A program made the translations under genes and the position numbers. A DNA stretch of 64,000 nucleotides from Burhinus oedicnemus (taxonomy: Eukaryota > Chordata > Aves > Charadriiformes > Burhinidae), in NCBI GenBank assembly GCA_008921705.1, contig VFFE01006710.1:248069-312068 (forward strand). Reading direction: 5' to 3'. Shown piece by piece: positions 48,899 to 62,200 of the stretch. Under the pieces are notes generated by a model that saw only the letters and a program-made list of their open reading frames with translations, was not told where the DNA came from and made no database searches. How positions within the stretch are numbered: the stretch's first letter is position 1; every line of letters begins with the position of its first letter.

Positions 48899-48926
48899 GG
48901 GAGAGAGAGAGCGAGAGAGAGCGAAG
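48899..48926. repeat. GA-rich microsatellite next to the gap
   Basis: Immediately after the Ns comes an imperfect (GA)n run with two GAGAGAGC units. It probably explains the assembly break. Confidence 0.85.
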
Positions 48927-49430
48927 GTTGTTTAATTTTTTTGCCTTTTTATCCGCAGTTACGCAAACAACAAAAGGCTGCGCGGGCCGGCTGGTCCCTC
49001 CGCAGCGCCGCTGACAGCCGGCCCCTTCGGAGGGGTGGGGTAGGGTTTGGGGGGATGGGGACACACACACAGAGAGGAGGTTGTTTTTCGGTGTTTTGTG
49101 TAAAGCTCGTCAGTCGCGATCACCGCTCGGCTACGGGAGGGAGGAGCACCCCCCCCGGCGGAGATGGGGCTCGGCTCGGCTTTGTCCCCTTCTCCCCTCC
49201 CGGCTCCCCTCGGTGCTGCGGCGGGGCCGGGCGCCGCCCAGGGAGGGAGCCCGGGCAGAGGCGGGTGGGGGTGGCTGCCGGCCTCCCCCCTCCTTGGCGG
49301 TCAGCTCGGCTCCGGGGGGCCGCGGCGCTTTGGTTTTACTTCACGGACTTTGCTTTGGGGGTTTATTCTGTTGCTAATTCGGAAATGGGGAAAGAAGAGG
49401 CGGGGGCAGCTCCGTCTTGGGTTTTGTAAA

Positions 49431-52400
49431 TAGTGACCGGATTTATCTATTGTAGGTCACCTACCATGCTGTAGTCGGAGGCGATTCGTAGACTTAGGTC
49501 TTGGCCAGATTTCTAAAATAAGAAAAACGTTCATTAGGAGCACGTTATTCTAGCAAAATGACGTGAACACATCACTGACTTAAGTGATAACTGTGTCTTT
49601 AGGGCAGAGATTAATTAGAAAGACACTTTAAAATCTTACTCATTCTGACTTTATGTTTCTAATATTTTTAGGTAACGAGGTGCCCGATTGTAGATATGCA
49701 TAGCACTTGTCTGTAGTCACAAGAAGGAACTTCCTGACTCTTTATTGAATTCTGTGTTCTAAGCATATTGAAGCATATTTTAATGACCAAAGCAGCATCA
49801 CCTAGTGTAATGCTATCGCCTGGCTTTTTGAAGGCTGCTAAATCAATGGTGGTGCTCTTACTCTTTTTCTTTTCTTTTTTTTTTTTCCCCTGTTAATGAT
49901 TTCCATTAGTGTATGTGATTTAAATGTAGCAGCAGTGCTCAAGTGCTGCTCATGAAATTAAAATACAGAATCAGAAAATAAAAACAGCTAGAAAAAAGTG
50001 AAAGATTGTTTTTATAGTTTGCTTGGAACAGCGAAATGCTGAGCAAATATCATTCATGATATAAAATACTTGCACAATTAGACATAAAAATACATAAAAT
50101 GAAGACTATTAAAATGTAATTTTAGTGTTCTTGCAATTGGCAGAAGGTTTAGTAACAATTACTCTGGGAAGTAATTGTCCCTTTCACTTCCACTTTTGTA
50201 TTTGCACTGTACTTAAATAGGAAACTTATGCCTGAAGGGTGTGCGGTGGAAGCTAAAAAGGAACCTTCGAGATTTAGACAGCTTAGCATTTTAATTAAAA
50301 AAAAAAAAAAAATCAACAAAACTCAACTAAACAAAACCCCAACGAAACTAAAAACAACACTTTTTTGAATGCACAATTGATTTCAAACTCTTTTGGAAAA
50401 TAGCTTTATTTTAATTGATTATGAATTCTAAAGGTTCAGCAAAACATGACAGAGGATATTACAACCCTAGGATTATAGATACAATTGAAAGTAACAGATT
50501 CAGCATTTACTGGCAGCAGAGAGAAAGCTGATCCATCTGGTGATTCTGAGCAGAAGACCTTGTATTTTGTAAGTCACTTGCACAATTATTTTTGTGGACA
50601 CATGGTTTAAGAGGACATTTTTGTGAAATTACAACAGATACGGGGAACTCTAGCAGTTCCATTTAGATACACGTTTTGTATAATGTAGAGCCATGTGGGT
50701 AAATGCAGGGAGTTTAAATTGTCAGTTCCTGAAACTCGCGCAACAATGCAGTATTGCGTCTGCATCATGTTGCAGTTGAAGTTTGGCAACCTTTCTATTT
50801 CCGAAGGATGATGATGGAACTGGACAATTCCAGTAATCAGAAATTCTAGCAGCAATTTGAGCTTAGATTCCCTTCACTTTCTAATCAAAGAAAACACGCT
50901 ATCGTGTGTAATTAAAAAAGAGAATAGTTACCCTCTAAACATCTCGTGAAATAGCCTCATTTACTGTTTGTCAAATTACTATGATATGCTAACAGTACCA
51001 TATTAATGGAAACTGATTTTTAAAAAAGTCTGCATTTGACAAAAGAGGAATTGCATAAAAAATTGTTAATTAAGTTTGCAGGGGTCCAGAATACATTCTT
51101 CTGAATGTTTTTGACATACCAGAATCAAAATGATACACACACTTAAGGGATATAAGAGCAATTCCTGCTGCTTCTGTTTATTGAGAACTTACCATGATAA
51201 TGTCAGAAAACCCTCACTTGTGTGCTACTCTTAGACAGTGTACGTATCTCTTTGTATATCTCTATGTGTGCATCTATTTGGGTATACGCACATACCTACA
51301 TATGTCTCTTATTTAATTGGGAATTGGGAGTTTGGGGAAATATTGTAGCCTCATATTCAGTTCTGGGTCCATTTAATGCAGGTTCTGTTTCTCTTGAGAT
51401 GTGGGCTTGTGCAGTTACTCTTTCATCTTTTCCTCTCTTTGGCTTCTCTGGTAGACATGCAGTTGGATTTATTCTGGGAGTAATAGCATCTCTTCAGATG
51501 CATGGCTCACGATTGTTTTAAAACTTAATTCAGTGTACAAATAATTGTTAAAATAATCTTTTTTATAAGAGGAGTGGAAAATAAGGAAATTTGGGTAAAT
51601 TCATAAATAAACAAAATATGCTTCTGTATTTAATGTTGAAGAGCATAGTAGCAGGTAGTGATGGGGACAAGCACGCTAGGTCTGTTTAAATAAACACCTC
51701 TTGTAGTCTGTCTGCCTCCAGGGTGTTGTTCAGTATGACACAACTATTGTAAAAATGGACCAATATCATCATCGTTGCAATGAAGTGGCTGGTCACAGGC
51801 TTTTCTTTTAATCCAGCCTGTATAATACATTGTGTTTCCAATGTATTTTTAAATTGTTTTGTACTAACATTGTGTTTACCTTCACCAAAGTTTAGAAAAA
51901 TGTTTCTTTTCAATGTTAACTCTCATTTTCCTTAAAACAAAATCGTGACACATACAGTGTCTAACAGATACTTCATGGTAACCAAGTACCAGTCAAAGAC
52001 AGATTGTTCATTCTAAAAAGAAACATTTTTAACTTCAAAATAGAACTGTTTATAATAGTTATATCCTGAGTCACAGTCGGCTTCAGGTATTTTTAAGGTA
52101 TTAAGGCTTTCCCAGTAATTTCTTTAGTGAAACATTCCTTTCTGAAAGCAGACTGTAGAAATAAGTGTGGTTCCTTTGAAAAATTACTTAATCAATAAAT
52201 GCCTGACTGGAAAAATGGTGCACTTATGCTGGCTTAGTTTTGCTGAGATGCTTTTGTTGCCTTCATCTTACGGGATTTAAATTGAGCACTTTGTTAGAGG
52301 GTCAGAACCAGAATTACAGGTGCTTTCAGTGATAGAGGAATTATTTCCATAGGGTTCTGTGTGAGGTGCTTTGCAGGCATCTGGCATAAGATGACACTAT

Positions 52401-54029
52401 ACTTGGGTTTTTTTATGCCAGGCAATTAATCTATTTAATAATGACAGGCCATAGAGAATAGGCAAGCATGAGGACTGAGGATATATACTTCCAGTACCCA
52501 TAACATATTTGGGAATGTGAAAAAAGGAGTTGCTCTCAGAGGACAAACACTAAAGCACAGTTAACATTAGCTATGCTAATTTCTTATAATGTTTAAAGAA
52601 AATTAGTCTCTGATAGTTGTCTGTTTCTTCAGATTTAGTCAGCTAAGAAAACAGATGCAAGTAATGGTAGCTGTGGGTTGATTTAATCACTGTTTGTTTC
52701 TTTAAATCCAGCATATCTCCCATGGACTCTACAATTTTAACTTTTTTTAGTGTGATCAGAAACAATCTTTAGTCTGGAAGCTGTGTTTTGATATGTATGT
52801 AGGATTAAATTTAATTTATTTTGTCAAGTAAATATTGTTGATCATCTTGCTGAAAATGAGGAAGCATAGGATCATTCCAAATATGCTTTCCCTCTGTTGT
52901 CTGCTTAAATGTACAGATTGTTTACACGGTTTCTCAATATCATGTCTTGCTTACAGGTAAAAGCAGTAAAATATCTTTTGCAGGTAGACTTAAAAGTAAG
53001 CAGTTTCCTATTTTGGTTCTTTTTTAAATATCTGCCATAAAGCCCATTCATCGTATTAAGATTGTGTTTCTGGGATTATGTCAGAACTACAGCTGATTTT
53101 CTTGAATTTTAAAGTGAATAGAGCAAATAATGTAACCAGTCTAGTCAGTAGTACTGGCTACTAGCCTAGTCAGTAGGGTTGGGGTAGTGGCTAATTATAT
53201 TCTACTTACTATGTGATGTACCCCAGCAAACCATTTAAAAAGTTAATGTTGCACTAACTAACATTCAGAAGGTCAAGAAATGTCTGACATAAAGCTGAAC
53301 TTTTTGTTACTACTTAAAAAGTTGTATCTAAAACCCAGGTTTTTTTAAAGGGCAGTACTTATTTTATGGAATTATCAGGTCACTATATCTTAATTCTTAG
53401 TAATTTGCATTAGATACACTGATGTTATATTCATAAACTGTTTCTTAAATCCTGTGCTGTTATCTCTTTTGGCAGCATATTACTAGTAATATTTTATAGC
53501 ATTCTAATATTGTGCTTGGTCTGGAGACAGCCCAAATAGTTAAATATTAACAAAAAATTAAGACTACTTGCAATGTGCTGCTGTTTGTGCATGTGTGCCA
53601 TTCCACAGTGTAGAGGGTGGTGGTTTTAAACTTTTAAAGGGATTGCAGTAACTGCATTCCTCCAATATATCTTGAGTTTGCTCCTTCCAGCTGACAGTAG
53701 ATGAATGATTTGCAAAGCATGTCATACAGATTACGGACTAGCAGGGGAGGAGGGGGGTTCTTTGTTGAGGATGTTTTTTGCCTTTCCCCCCCCTTCCCCG
53801 AACAGGATATTGTGTTTAAGATTGAGTGCTTTTATGGATGCTCCTTTATCAAAGTGTCAGACTGAAGAGTGTAGGAAAGTCACAGTTGTATCTTTCTCTT
53901 CCAGCTTGAGCAGCTTCCATTTCAGAGAAACTGCTGTTACTCCCTCATCCATCTCATCTTCACCATGAGTGGATTTTACTATACCCTGCTCACCTTTAAC
54001 ATTTGATTTGTTCATGTGCTTAAACTGGA
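49431..54029. other. Presumed KLC1 intron 1, nothing recognised
   Basis: AT-rich DNA without a recognisable exon. It contains a T-rich tract at about 49863-49886, an A-run at 50299-50312 and a short tandem duplication at 53141-53193. Confidence 0.5.
53141..53193. repeat. Short tandem duplication
   Basis: CTAGTCAGTAG occurs at 53141 and again at 53166, each followed by a related TACT/GGTAG-rich segment ending in GGCTA. Two imperfect units of about 25 bases. Confidence 0.6.
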
Positions 54030-54706
54030 TGTTGGAGGTTGGGCGGGTGGCGGGGTACTGGTGGATGAAAAGCTGGATACGACCTGGCAACATGTGCTTG
54101 CAGCCCAGAAGGCCAACAGTATCCTGAGCTGCATCAGAAGAGGCATGGCCAGCAGGCTGAGGGAGGTGATTCTGCCTCTCCACTCTGCTCTTGTGAGACC
54201 CAACCTGGAGTACTGCATCCAGCTCTGGAGCCCTCAGCACAGGAAGGGCATGGACCTATTGGAGGGGGTCCAGAGCAGGGCCACAAAAATGAGCAGAGGG
54301 ATGGAATACCTCTCCTGTGAGGACAGGCCGAGAGAGCTGGGGTTATTCAGCCTGGAGAAGAGAAGGCTCTGGGGAGACCTTATTGCGGCTTTTCAGTACT
54401 TAAAGAGGACTTCTAAGAAAGACAAGGACAAACTTCTTAGCAGAGCCTGTTGCCATAGGACAAGGGGTAATGGGTTTAAAGTAAATGGAGGTAGATTTAG
54501 ACTAGTTATAAGGAATAAATTTTTTACACTGAGGGTGGTGAAACACTGGAAGAGGTGGTAGATGCCCCATCTCTGGAAACATTCAAGGTCAGGTTGGACA
54601 GGGCTCTGAGGGACCTGATCTAGTTGAAGACGTCCCTGCTCATGGCAGGAAGGCTGGACTAGATGACCTTTAAAGGTCCCATCCAAACCAAACTATTCTA
54701 TGATGT
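54030..54706 (+). mobile_element. CR1 LINE, 5'-truncated copy in presumed KLC1 intron 1 (plus)
   Basis: Begins near the VLVDEKLD motif, downstream of the RT catalytic box, and continues through LVRPNLEYCIQLWSPQHRKG and MSRGMEYLSCEDR to the 3' tail (AACTATTCTATGATGTGAT). It is very similar to the 3' part of the long copy at 9.6-13.17 kb, so both belong to the same CR1 subfamily. One 13-base deletion near 54556 breaks the frame. Remaining frame 54016-54561. Confidence 0.92.
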
Positions 54707-55345
54707 GATAGAACTGCTCTGTGGGGTTCTGGTCTGGGACCATTCTGAAATGCAGAATGCTGGTGCTAGGTGGGCATGCCTGGGGACTTTGGACATCATG
54801 CAGAGATGACAGGTAAGATTTTGTTATGGTACTGATAGATGCCTTAGCCAGATGTCCTCATTTTTCAAGGATTTGTTACCCATCCTGTATCTTTTGAAAA
54901 GGCAAGAGACACCACAGGATGACTTTGACTCAGTGTCCCAGTAATTTGCCGTTACTTAATTACATCTCCTTTCTGTTGTTCAGAAAAGAGGCAAAGGCAG
55001 ATTAACGATTCAATTACTCTCCTTTTAAGTCTGTCTTATTCAGTTAACATCAATTTATCTCAAAGTACTTTTAAGTTAAAATTATATGCTGCATGTTGAT
55101 TTTAGAGCACACTTAAAAATATTGGTGCTAGAGTACTCATTTAACTTTAGAAAAATTTTCTAAGGTTGGAGTTTGTACAGAATATAGGTAGAGAGCAAAG
55201 ATGCACGGCGTATTTTTGAAAGCAACAGCCAGTGGGGTTTGAATTACAGTGCCTGCTTGTAGTTTGTGTGGCCATTGAGTCTTGATCCCCACCCAGTTGT
55301 TACGTTAACAAATGGCCTGGAAATGTGCTGGCTGATTTGAGATTA

Positions 55346-55367
55346 TTTTTTTTTTTTTTTTTTTTTT
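55346..55367. repeat. Poly(T) run, 22 bases
   Basis: An uninterrupted run of 22 T. No retrogene or SINE body was recognised on either side, so its origin is unclear. Confidence 0.9.
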
Positions 55368-58300
55368 GACCTTTACCACCTCCCTCCCCCAGTGTGGCTG
55401 CACATGGAGCAATACTTGAAAGTGCATGATACGTTTCTTTTAGTGGCATGGTTGTTTTAGGAAGTGACTGTTCTGCTGTCCTAAGTACAGGGATGCTTTC
55501 CAAACAGATTTATCCAAACAAGACGGTTTAAGAAATAATATTAAAAATGTTACTTTTTACTACTTTTGTGTCTATTATCCAGTTAATGTGTGCTCTTGTT
55601 CTGTGTCAGTCCACCAGAAGAGTGGTGTAGTAGAGCAGGATGATGGGAACTGTCACGCTAGTGACAGCCAGTACTTAAGGAGTTCCAAAGGAGCACCCAG
55701 TGCCCCAGTACTAAGATCAGTCATCAATGTGAAAGGTCACTGAGGGGGTGCTAAAACTATGGTTCGATCCTCAAGTGTGAGTGCACAGAATGTTAAGGTG
55801 ACAGTGTCAGATGCTGGGTTAGGGCCTGCTGTCCTGCTCCATACCTCCTGGCCCAGTAGAGTTCAAGGCCATCTGAGTAAACCCCGCAGATTATGGAGTA
55901 CTTAACAAGGAAATTATTCCTAACCTTACAGCAAAATCGGCTCTGTGCTCTTGTAGGTAAGAAACAGTGAATGATACAAGGTTGGTTTTCTAGACTATTT
56001 CTAGACCATTGCATCATTTGCTTTCTACGAAATGAAATTTGCAAGGTATAAAAAAATATTAGTCGGATAACTGGTGATTGCCATTGAAAGTATAAATTTT
56101 TGATGTTATATTTAATGGGGCAGAATTAATTCATTCTCAATACTAGCGATAATGCCTGAACTATTTGTGCAACTTTTTTTCTGTAGTCATTTTGGAAGAA
56201 TTAGATCAGTGGGTTTGGATTTTTTATTTTTTTTTTTTAATGGAAGAATAAGCAGAGGAAGGCTACTTTCCCTAAAGCCTGGAGGGAGACTGTACAGTTT
56301 GTGCATCTTAATGTGAACTATTAGATAGGTGCCAAAGCAGATTTAAGGATTTGTTAAACCTAAAGGCTAGTGTGTGCTGAAGCAATGTTGGTGGATGTTC
56401 CTTTTATGTCTGCAGAAGAAATTGCTGGTCTTCTCATTTTGGTTCAAATAACCCTTCTCTTCAATGTCCTCAAGCATGTAAGAGCAACATAATCTGTACT
56501 CACAGTAAATTGTCAGCAAAGCTTCCCACACAGATCCAATAATATGAGGCAAGATGCGACCTTCTCTGCCCTTCCTGCATGTGTTTTTGAAATGGTTATA
56601 GGTCTGCCATAAAAAGTAGATTTGGTTAAGATTATAGGTCTGTTGTTACTAAGTGGAAGCTGATGGGGTTTTTAATCTATTATGGAAGTCTGATTTGATG
56701 GGAATGTTCCTGTGCTTTTATCTTAACTCTAAATAGCGTGTAGGTACATAGATAACGTAAATAGATGCTTACTTAGTCAGTAAGGCAGTTCTTGTCCAAA
56801 AATAACAATGCAAAATGAAAGAACTAGGTTCAAGCTCAAAAAATGTTTTGTCTACACTATTGACAGCTTAAAATTGCAAGACAAGTAACTTTGAAAACAC
56901 TTTGATATTACTGTACCTCTCTATTCCAGTCCCAAAGAGACACTCTCACCAACTAGAATCAGTCTGTTAAAAATGTCTTATCAAGACTCAAGATTCACTG
57001 AAGATGTGGTTGGACAAGTTGGCAAGTCCATGGAGAGCCAAGTGCCATTTCCACACGGAAGTAAATGTAGATTCTTGGAATATTGAGGGTAAAAACTGTG
57101 AAATTTGATAATGGTGATGGATTTGTAACTCAAACTGCCTTGACAGTATATCTTTAAAAATATAATCACAATTACCTTTCAATCCTTGTAAAGTAGGTAA
57201 TTTATGAAGCATGTCTTCGTAACTACAAAATACTAAACTACGATTTTTTTGAATAATTAGCCTTGATTTTTCCTGATGTGTCTTTGATTCTTGTGACAAG
57301 CATTTTTAATAACTAAGGGTAAATACAATGACTCTTTAAATTATTCAGCTTCTGCCGTATGATGCATGTAAGTATGTTTATTTTGGCTTTATGTAACTAC
57401 TCTTAATACAGTCATGATCATTTTGTTAAAATGATCCAGTGAGGTGGGCTTTGTGGTCGTAAGCACAACGCAAATCCTGTGTGGCCCAGACTGGTATGTT
57501 GTGTCAGGGCTTCAGTGAACAGGCGAAATGCTCTGCTTTCTTAAGGTCTGGTGATGGCTGCTTGGAAGTGTTTATTAGTGCTCATAAGAAACTAAGGAAG
57601 TGCCAGCTTTGAAGGTCAACAGACACTCTTTGCTGTTGACACAGCAGTAGTACAAAAGAAGACAACTCCCTTGCTCCAAGGGGTAGGAGACTTTGCAATT
57701 TGCAGTCTGTCTTCAGAAACTGCATGGATGTAACTAAAATGGACAAATTTGCATTAGAGCTCTTTGCCCAAGACTACCAAACGGTGCAATAAGTTTGTGT
57801 TCAGTTTTACTATTCTGGAAAAGAATGGGATTTTAATCCTGCCACAGGTCTGAGGATATTTAATAAGCGTGTCGTTTCAGATTTAGAGTAAGGACGGTAT
57901 GTACCACCAACCTGTAACGGATGATAGTAGCCTCAATTAACAGTTAGTAAGCATGTACCTTCTTGAAAGTATGGCTTTTGGTGTAGTTCCTCTAGACTCC
58001 TGACTGGGTGTACTAAACCTCCTTAGGCACATGCCTGTCGGATTTCTCTTGCACTTGCTTCAGCTTTGACAAAGAGTAATCTCTGATGTGATAACAAATG
58101 CATAGAAGGCTCTTACTTCCATCCAGCTTCATTTGAAACCTGAGATGTTAGAAGGGTTTGGGAATGTATGCAGAAAATAAACTTTTCTCTTACACGCTTA
58201 TGATACGTGCAGACTGATCGTAGGGTCCAAACAGATGGCGCTTTTCAGAGGAAGAATAATCCACTGTGATTTTAGGATATGTCACTATTCTGTGTTTTAG

Positions 58301-59196
58301 TCACTATCTATTTTTAGTACTTCAGAAAGGTAGAATGTAGTGGGTGAGATATACCAGAAAGAAGATACTTTCCTTTGATTCCTTTTATACAAATAATGGG
58401 GGTAGGTATGGTAATGTGTAGGGGGGTAGCCATATCATCTGAGGGTCTCTGCCTGGTGCAGTATCTGAGCAGGAAGAGAAAGGTGGGATTTGGCCACGGT
58501 CTGCAGCATTATGGAATTTCAGATATGGTTGAATCTAAAAGAGATTTTGGAAATAGATTGACAGGTCATCTGGATTGTCTGTGGTTAAAAGGATACCGAT
58601 CTGACTGTATCATGATAATTGAAATGCTAGCTTGTAGCTAGTGTTTATTCAGTGGAGTACTGTCAAGGGATTGACACCATAATAACCTTTTCTTGAAGAG
58701 GAAGAATAATCTGTGTAGTTACAGGATGCTTTTATGCCACTGAATACTTTTATACTGTATGAGGGGTTTTTACTGAATTAAATGTTTCGGTGGGAGGTCA
58801 TGATTTTAATGTAAGTAGTTTACTGCTACAAAAGAAGGAAGACTGGAATCACTGAAGTTTTTTTTGGCAGTTGTCCTTGAAATGTGCAAAAGTGTTTATT
58901 TCAAAATAGTGTTAAGATTGCTAGTTATAACAATGCAGATATGATTGCTAAGAAATAGTATGTGCTTCATTAGTGTTGATGATTCTATAGCATGCTATAG
59001 AAACTAAATAAAAGGACTCCACAGCAGTGCAAATCTTCATAGCTTGTGAAAGCATCGCCCTTGCTACAGGTTTTATAGGAGCTTTTGTTGCTATAATCTC
59101 TTTTATTAGCAAATATAATTTGTTAGCCTGCTTTTCTCCTTAATAATTTTTTGATCTTCCAAAGAATCCAGAGATTTCCCCTGAAAGGTATGATTT

Positions 59197-59225
59197 AAAA
59201 AAAAAAAAAAATAAATTTTTTTTTT
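59197..59225. repeat. A-run/T-run palindrome
   Basis: Fifteen A, then TAAA, then ten T. The two runs are complementary and could fold into an A:T hairpin. Length is prone to sequencing error. Confidence 0.85.
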
Positions 59226-62200
59226 AATAGCAGGCTGTGACATTAAAAAATTCCAAGATTTATCAAGGCAAATGTACAGTGGCTGTGTTCTTCAGCTAAA
59301 AAAGTACATAATTCTCTTCACTTAAACATAATTTAATGCAGCGGATGGGCTTATTGATAGCCATTTAGGATTTCCTAGAGTCTGATGCAGTCTTTTTCAG
59401 AGGTGGATGCTTTTGTGATGTAGAGATAGAACATGAGGCCATGCAGCCTCTTCCCACTGGTGTGGAGAGTAGGCTGCACCTGGCAGTCTTAATAGAAAAG
59501 CAATAGCCATGTTAGTCCAGTGGAAATCTCTGCCAGTATTCAAGTTTTTTTGTGTTTTACACTTTTTAATTAAGCTGTCCCATGCTTATTGTGCATTTCT
59601 TCAGAAATTCATGGATTTACCTTTATAAGTGGTAAAAACCTTCACGAAGTCTGAGTTTATTCAGCTTGCTTACCAACACCAATGTCTTGTCATGTTAAGG
59701 TTGTAGGTAAAATTACAAACATGATTCAATGCTTTTCTTAGGATATGTGCCCTTGACATTAAATGATTACCAATGTCCTTTTTATAGTATTTACCTTGCA
59801 TGCCTTCATTTTAAACCAAGCGGTAGGGCAGACTTCTGCATTTAGGTTTAGCTCTTGAGTTGAAGGCTGGCAGAAGGAGGACAATAAGGTTTCTTAAATT
59901 CAGGTGCTTACTAGCTGGAAGTTGACAGAAAAAGTGAGTCCAGGGGGTTCATTCTTTTTTCAAACACATTGTGTGCTCTAAAGGACTTCTCATAGCTTAA
60001 AGTTGGCTGCTAGTCATGTGCAATTCCATCTTCTTACCTGCTTCTGGTCAGTGATTTACAGCGTCCAGTATGTGCCACTAATTTTTCTCACGGAGTTACT
60101 TTTAAGGTGACTTGTGTATGTGTGTGCTAAATTGTGAAGACACTTTCTGAGATCCTATATTTGGAAACCCAAGACAGTACAGAAGCGTGGCAGTATTCTG
60201 TTTATAGAACTGGGTCAGCGAGCGTACCTTGAGTCTGACCTACAACAGGACGCTGTTTGCAGGTGCAATTCAAGATTTTCTGTTCTGTAGAGGCTTGTAA
60301 GTGGATTCAAATACAGTATGACGAAAAGCGTGATAGATAGCATTGTCATTTCAGCTACAGCCCTGAATATGTCAAAGAAAGAGAAAAAGCCACTCTCTCT
60401 CTTTTGTTGTGTCAGAGATAAATGTATTGCAATAAAATTCCTGAGCGTAAAGGATTATTTTAATTAAAAGGAGGGCAAGTCAAACAAAAAGAGAAAGATT
60501 ATAAATTTCCGTGTGCATGGGAATGTGACTTATGATAGCAGAAATAGCCTCACAGAGAAAGAGAAATTAACATCTTAGATTAAAAAAAATATATAAGTAA
60601 CCATTGTTCTTTCAGACTTAAGAGATTTCTGACTGTAAACCGTAACAGCAATATATTCAAACTAGAGTGTTTCTTATCTGAGTCCTTTTACAAATACCTT
60701 TCTAAGTGTATGAAAGACATCTGTGGGTGATTCATCCTTGCCATTTCTGACTAGCGTGTGTCGCTGAGCTGCCTTGTTAGGAAGGGGTGCAGTTAATACA
60801 GTGTTTGACACACGACTCGTGTCCCTCAGCAGACTGTTTTTCATCTCTTGCCTTTGTTAGTGATTTTCTTTTTGTGCTTGGAAGGCTTGTGATCTTTTGA
60901 GGGTTGTTTGAGAAGGCAGTTTTCCACATTGTGAAGATTAGCAGTTAAAGCAGCGCATAGTATTTCAAGATGGTGTGTTCCATGATGTAATGAGATGTGT
61001 TCTTGGTCTGAGCAGGGAATTAATGACTTGCAATTTGCAGCTGATAAAAAATGAAACAAGCGCATGCCAGATGTAGGATGCTGAGCCTTGCCATTTAATT
61101 AAGGAGGAACTAAGAGTGAAATTAGGATTAAAAGCCCTGAATAGACTGATGATTGTTACAAAACAGCAAACTGATAGGTACATATTAGAGATACAAAAAG
61201 CTCAAATCACTATATACTGTACCTGCGTAGAGTTTGCCATCCTTGTAGGTGACAGGGCCTGCGGGTATGGCTTGGGCCAGTCTTGTAGTAGCTTTTACTG
61301 TTAGGAAGATTATTTCCTTTTTCTTGTATGCACCCACATTATTCTGTAATGTTCAGCTATCCTGCCTGCCACCTGTATATTCAGAGGAAAAAGTTAAGGG
61401 AGACTTCGATTTGTCACAGCAGTTTACAGTCTTTTTATCATCTTCCAGGCTTCTAATAGTTGAAACCTGGCTATTAAGTAATTAAAATATCAATACAGAG
61501 AGAGGGAGTTCTTAGAGACATAATAAGGAAATAAAAATCAACTAAAAACATTGGAACTGTTTGTTTATTTGTCTTCAGGACCCATGCTAACCTTTAGTCA
61601 AGGAAAAAAAAAAACGTGGATTTCTTAGAAAAATGTTTTTCCTTGATAAGTTTTCCTATGCAAAGAAGGATTCATATGGTTATGTGCTATGATGCAAGAA
61701 TTCTTTGAGGTGGTCTGCAGGGAAATGACACTTTTTTTAAAGTAGCTGAGTAGGAAAAGCTATTTATATTTAAGAGATCCTTAAATAAGAGTTGAAGAGC
61801 TTAAGTAGTTAGTTCTGATGTGTGTATGTCCGTAGGAGAACTTAGGCACAAATTGTGATGTCAGCGTTACTAGTGCAATTGGTTTGAAAGTTTTACGGAT
61901 AACAAAATACTTAAACTGATTAAAGATACAGCCACTTAAGTCATTTGTATATGATGAGATTATCCCAGTGGTTACATGACTGAAAGACAGTAGTCTTGGC
62001 TGTTTTCTTTATGCTTTCTTTGGTTCAGATTCTTGGTATTCTCAATCCATTTCTTTGACTGGCATTCATGTTATAAAATTCTGCAAAAACCTCTTTAGTA
62101 GGTGTCATTGTAGGGCTTTTTGTGTTCATCTGTCAGAGATCATTATTTTTTGTGTGTTTGAAGAAAATTGCTTGATCATTTTTTTTTTTTAAAGTGTTGG

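Larger units (their letters stand above)
48700..49430 (+). promoter_or_regulatory. KLC1: CpG island, presumed KLC1 promoter and non-coding exon 1
   Basis: A second G+C-rich, CpG-dense block sits in AT-rich surroundings, with GC boxes (CCCCGCCC near 48801), a GA-rich tract after the assembly gap, and no long conserved frame. In vertebrates the gene downstream of COA8 on the same strand is KLC1 (kinesin light chain 1), whose first exon is non-coding and followed by a long intron. The order here fits that. No KLC1 coding sequence was seen in the remaining 14.5 kb. The gene name rests on synteny only; exon 1 boundaries cannot be set from sequence. Confidence 0.5.

Noticed and set aside
48812..49429. 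205-residue plus-strand frame across the N gap, considered as KLC1 coding sequence
   Set aside because: It crosses unknown bases, is low-complexity Arg/Gly/Pro, and shows none of the heptad coiled-coil pattern expected at the KLC1 N-terminus.
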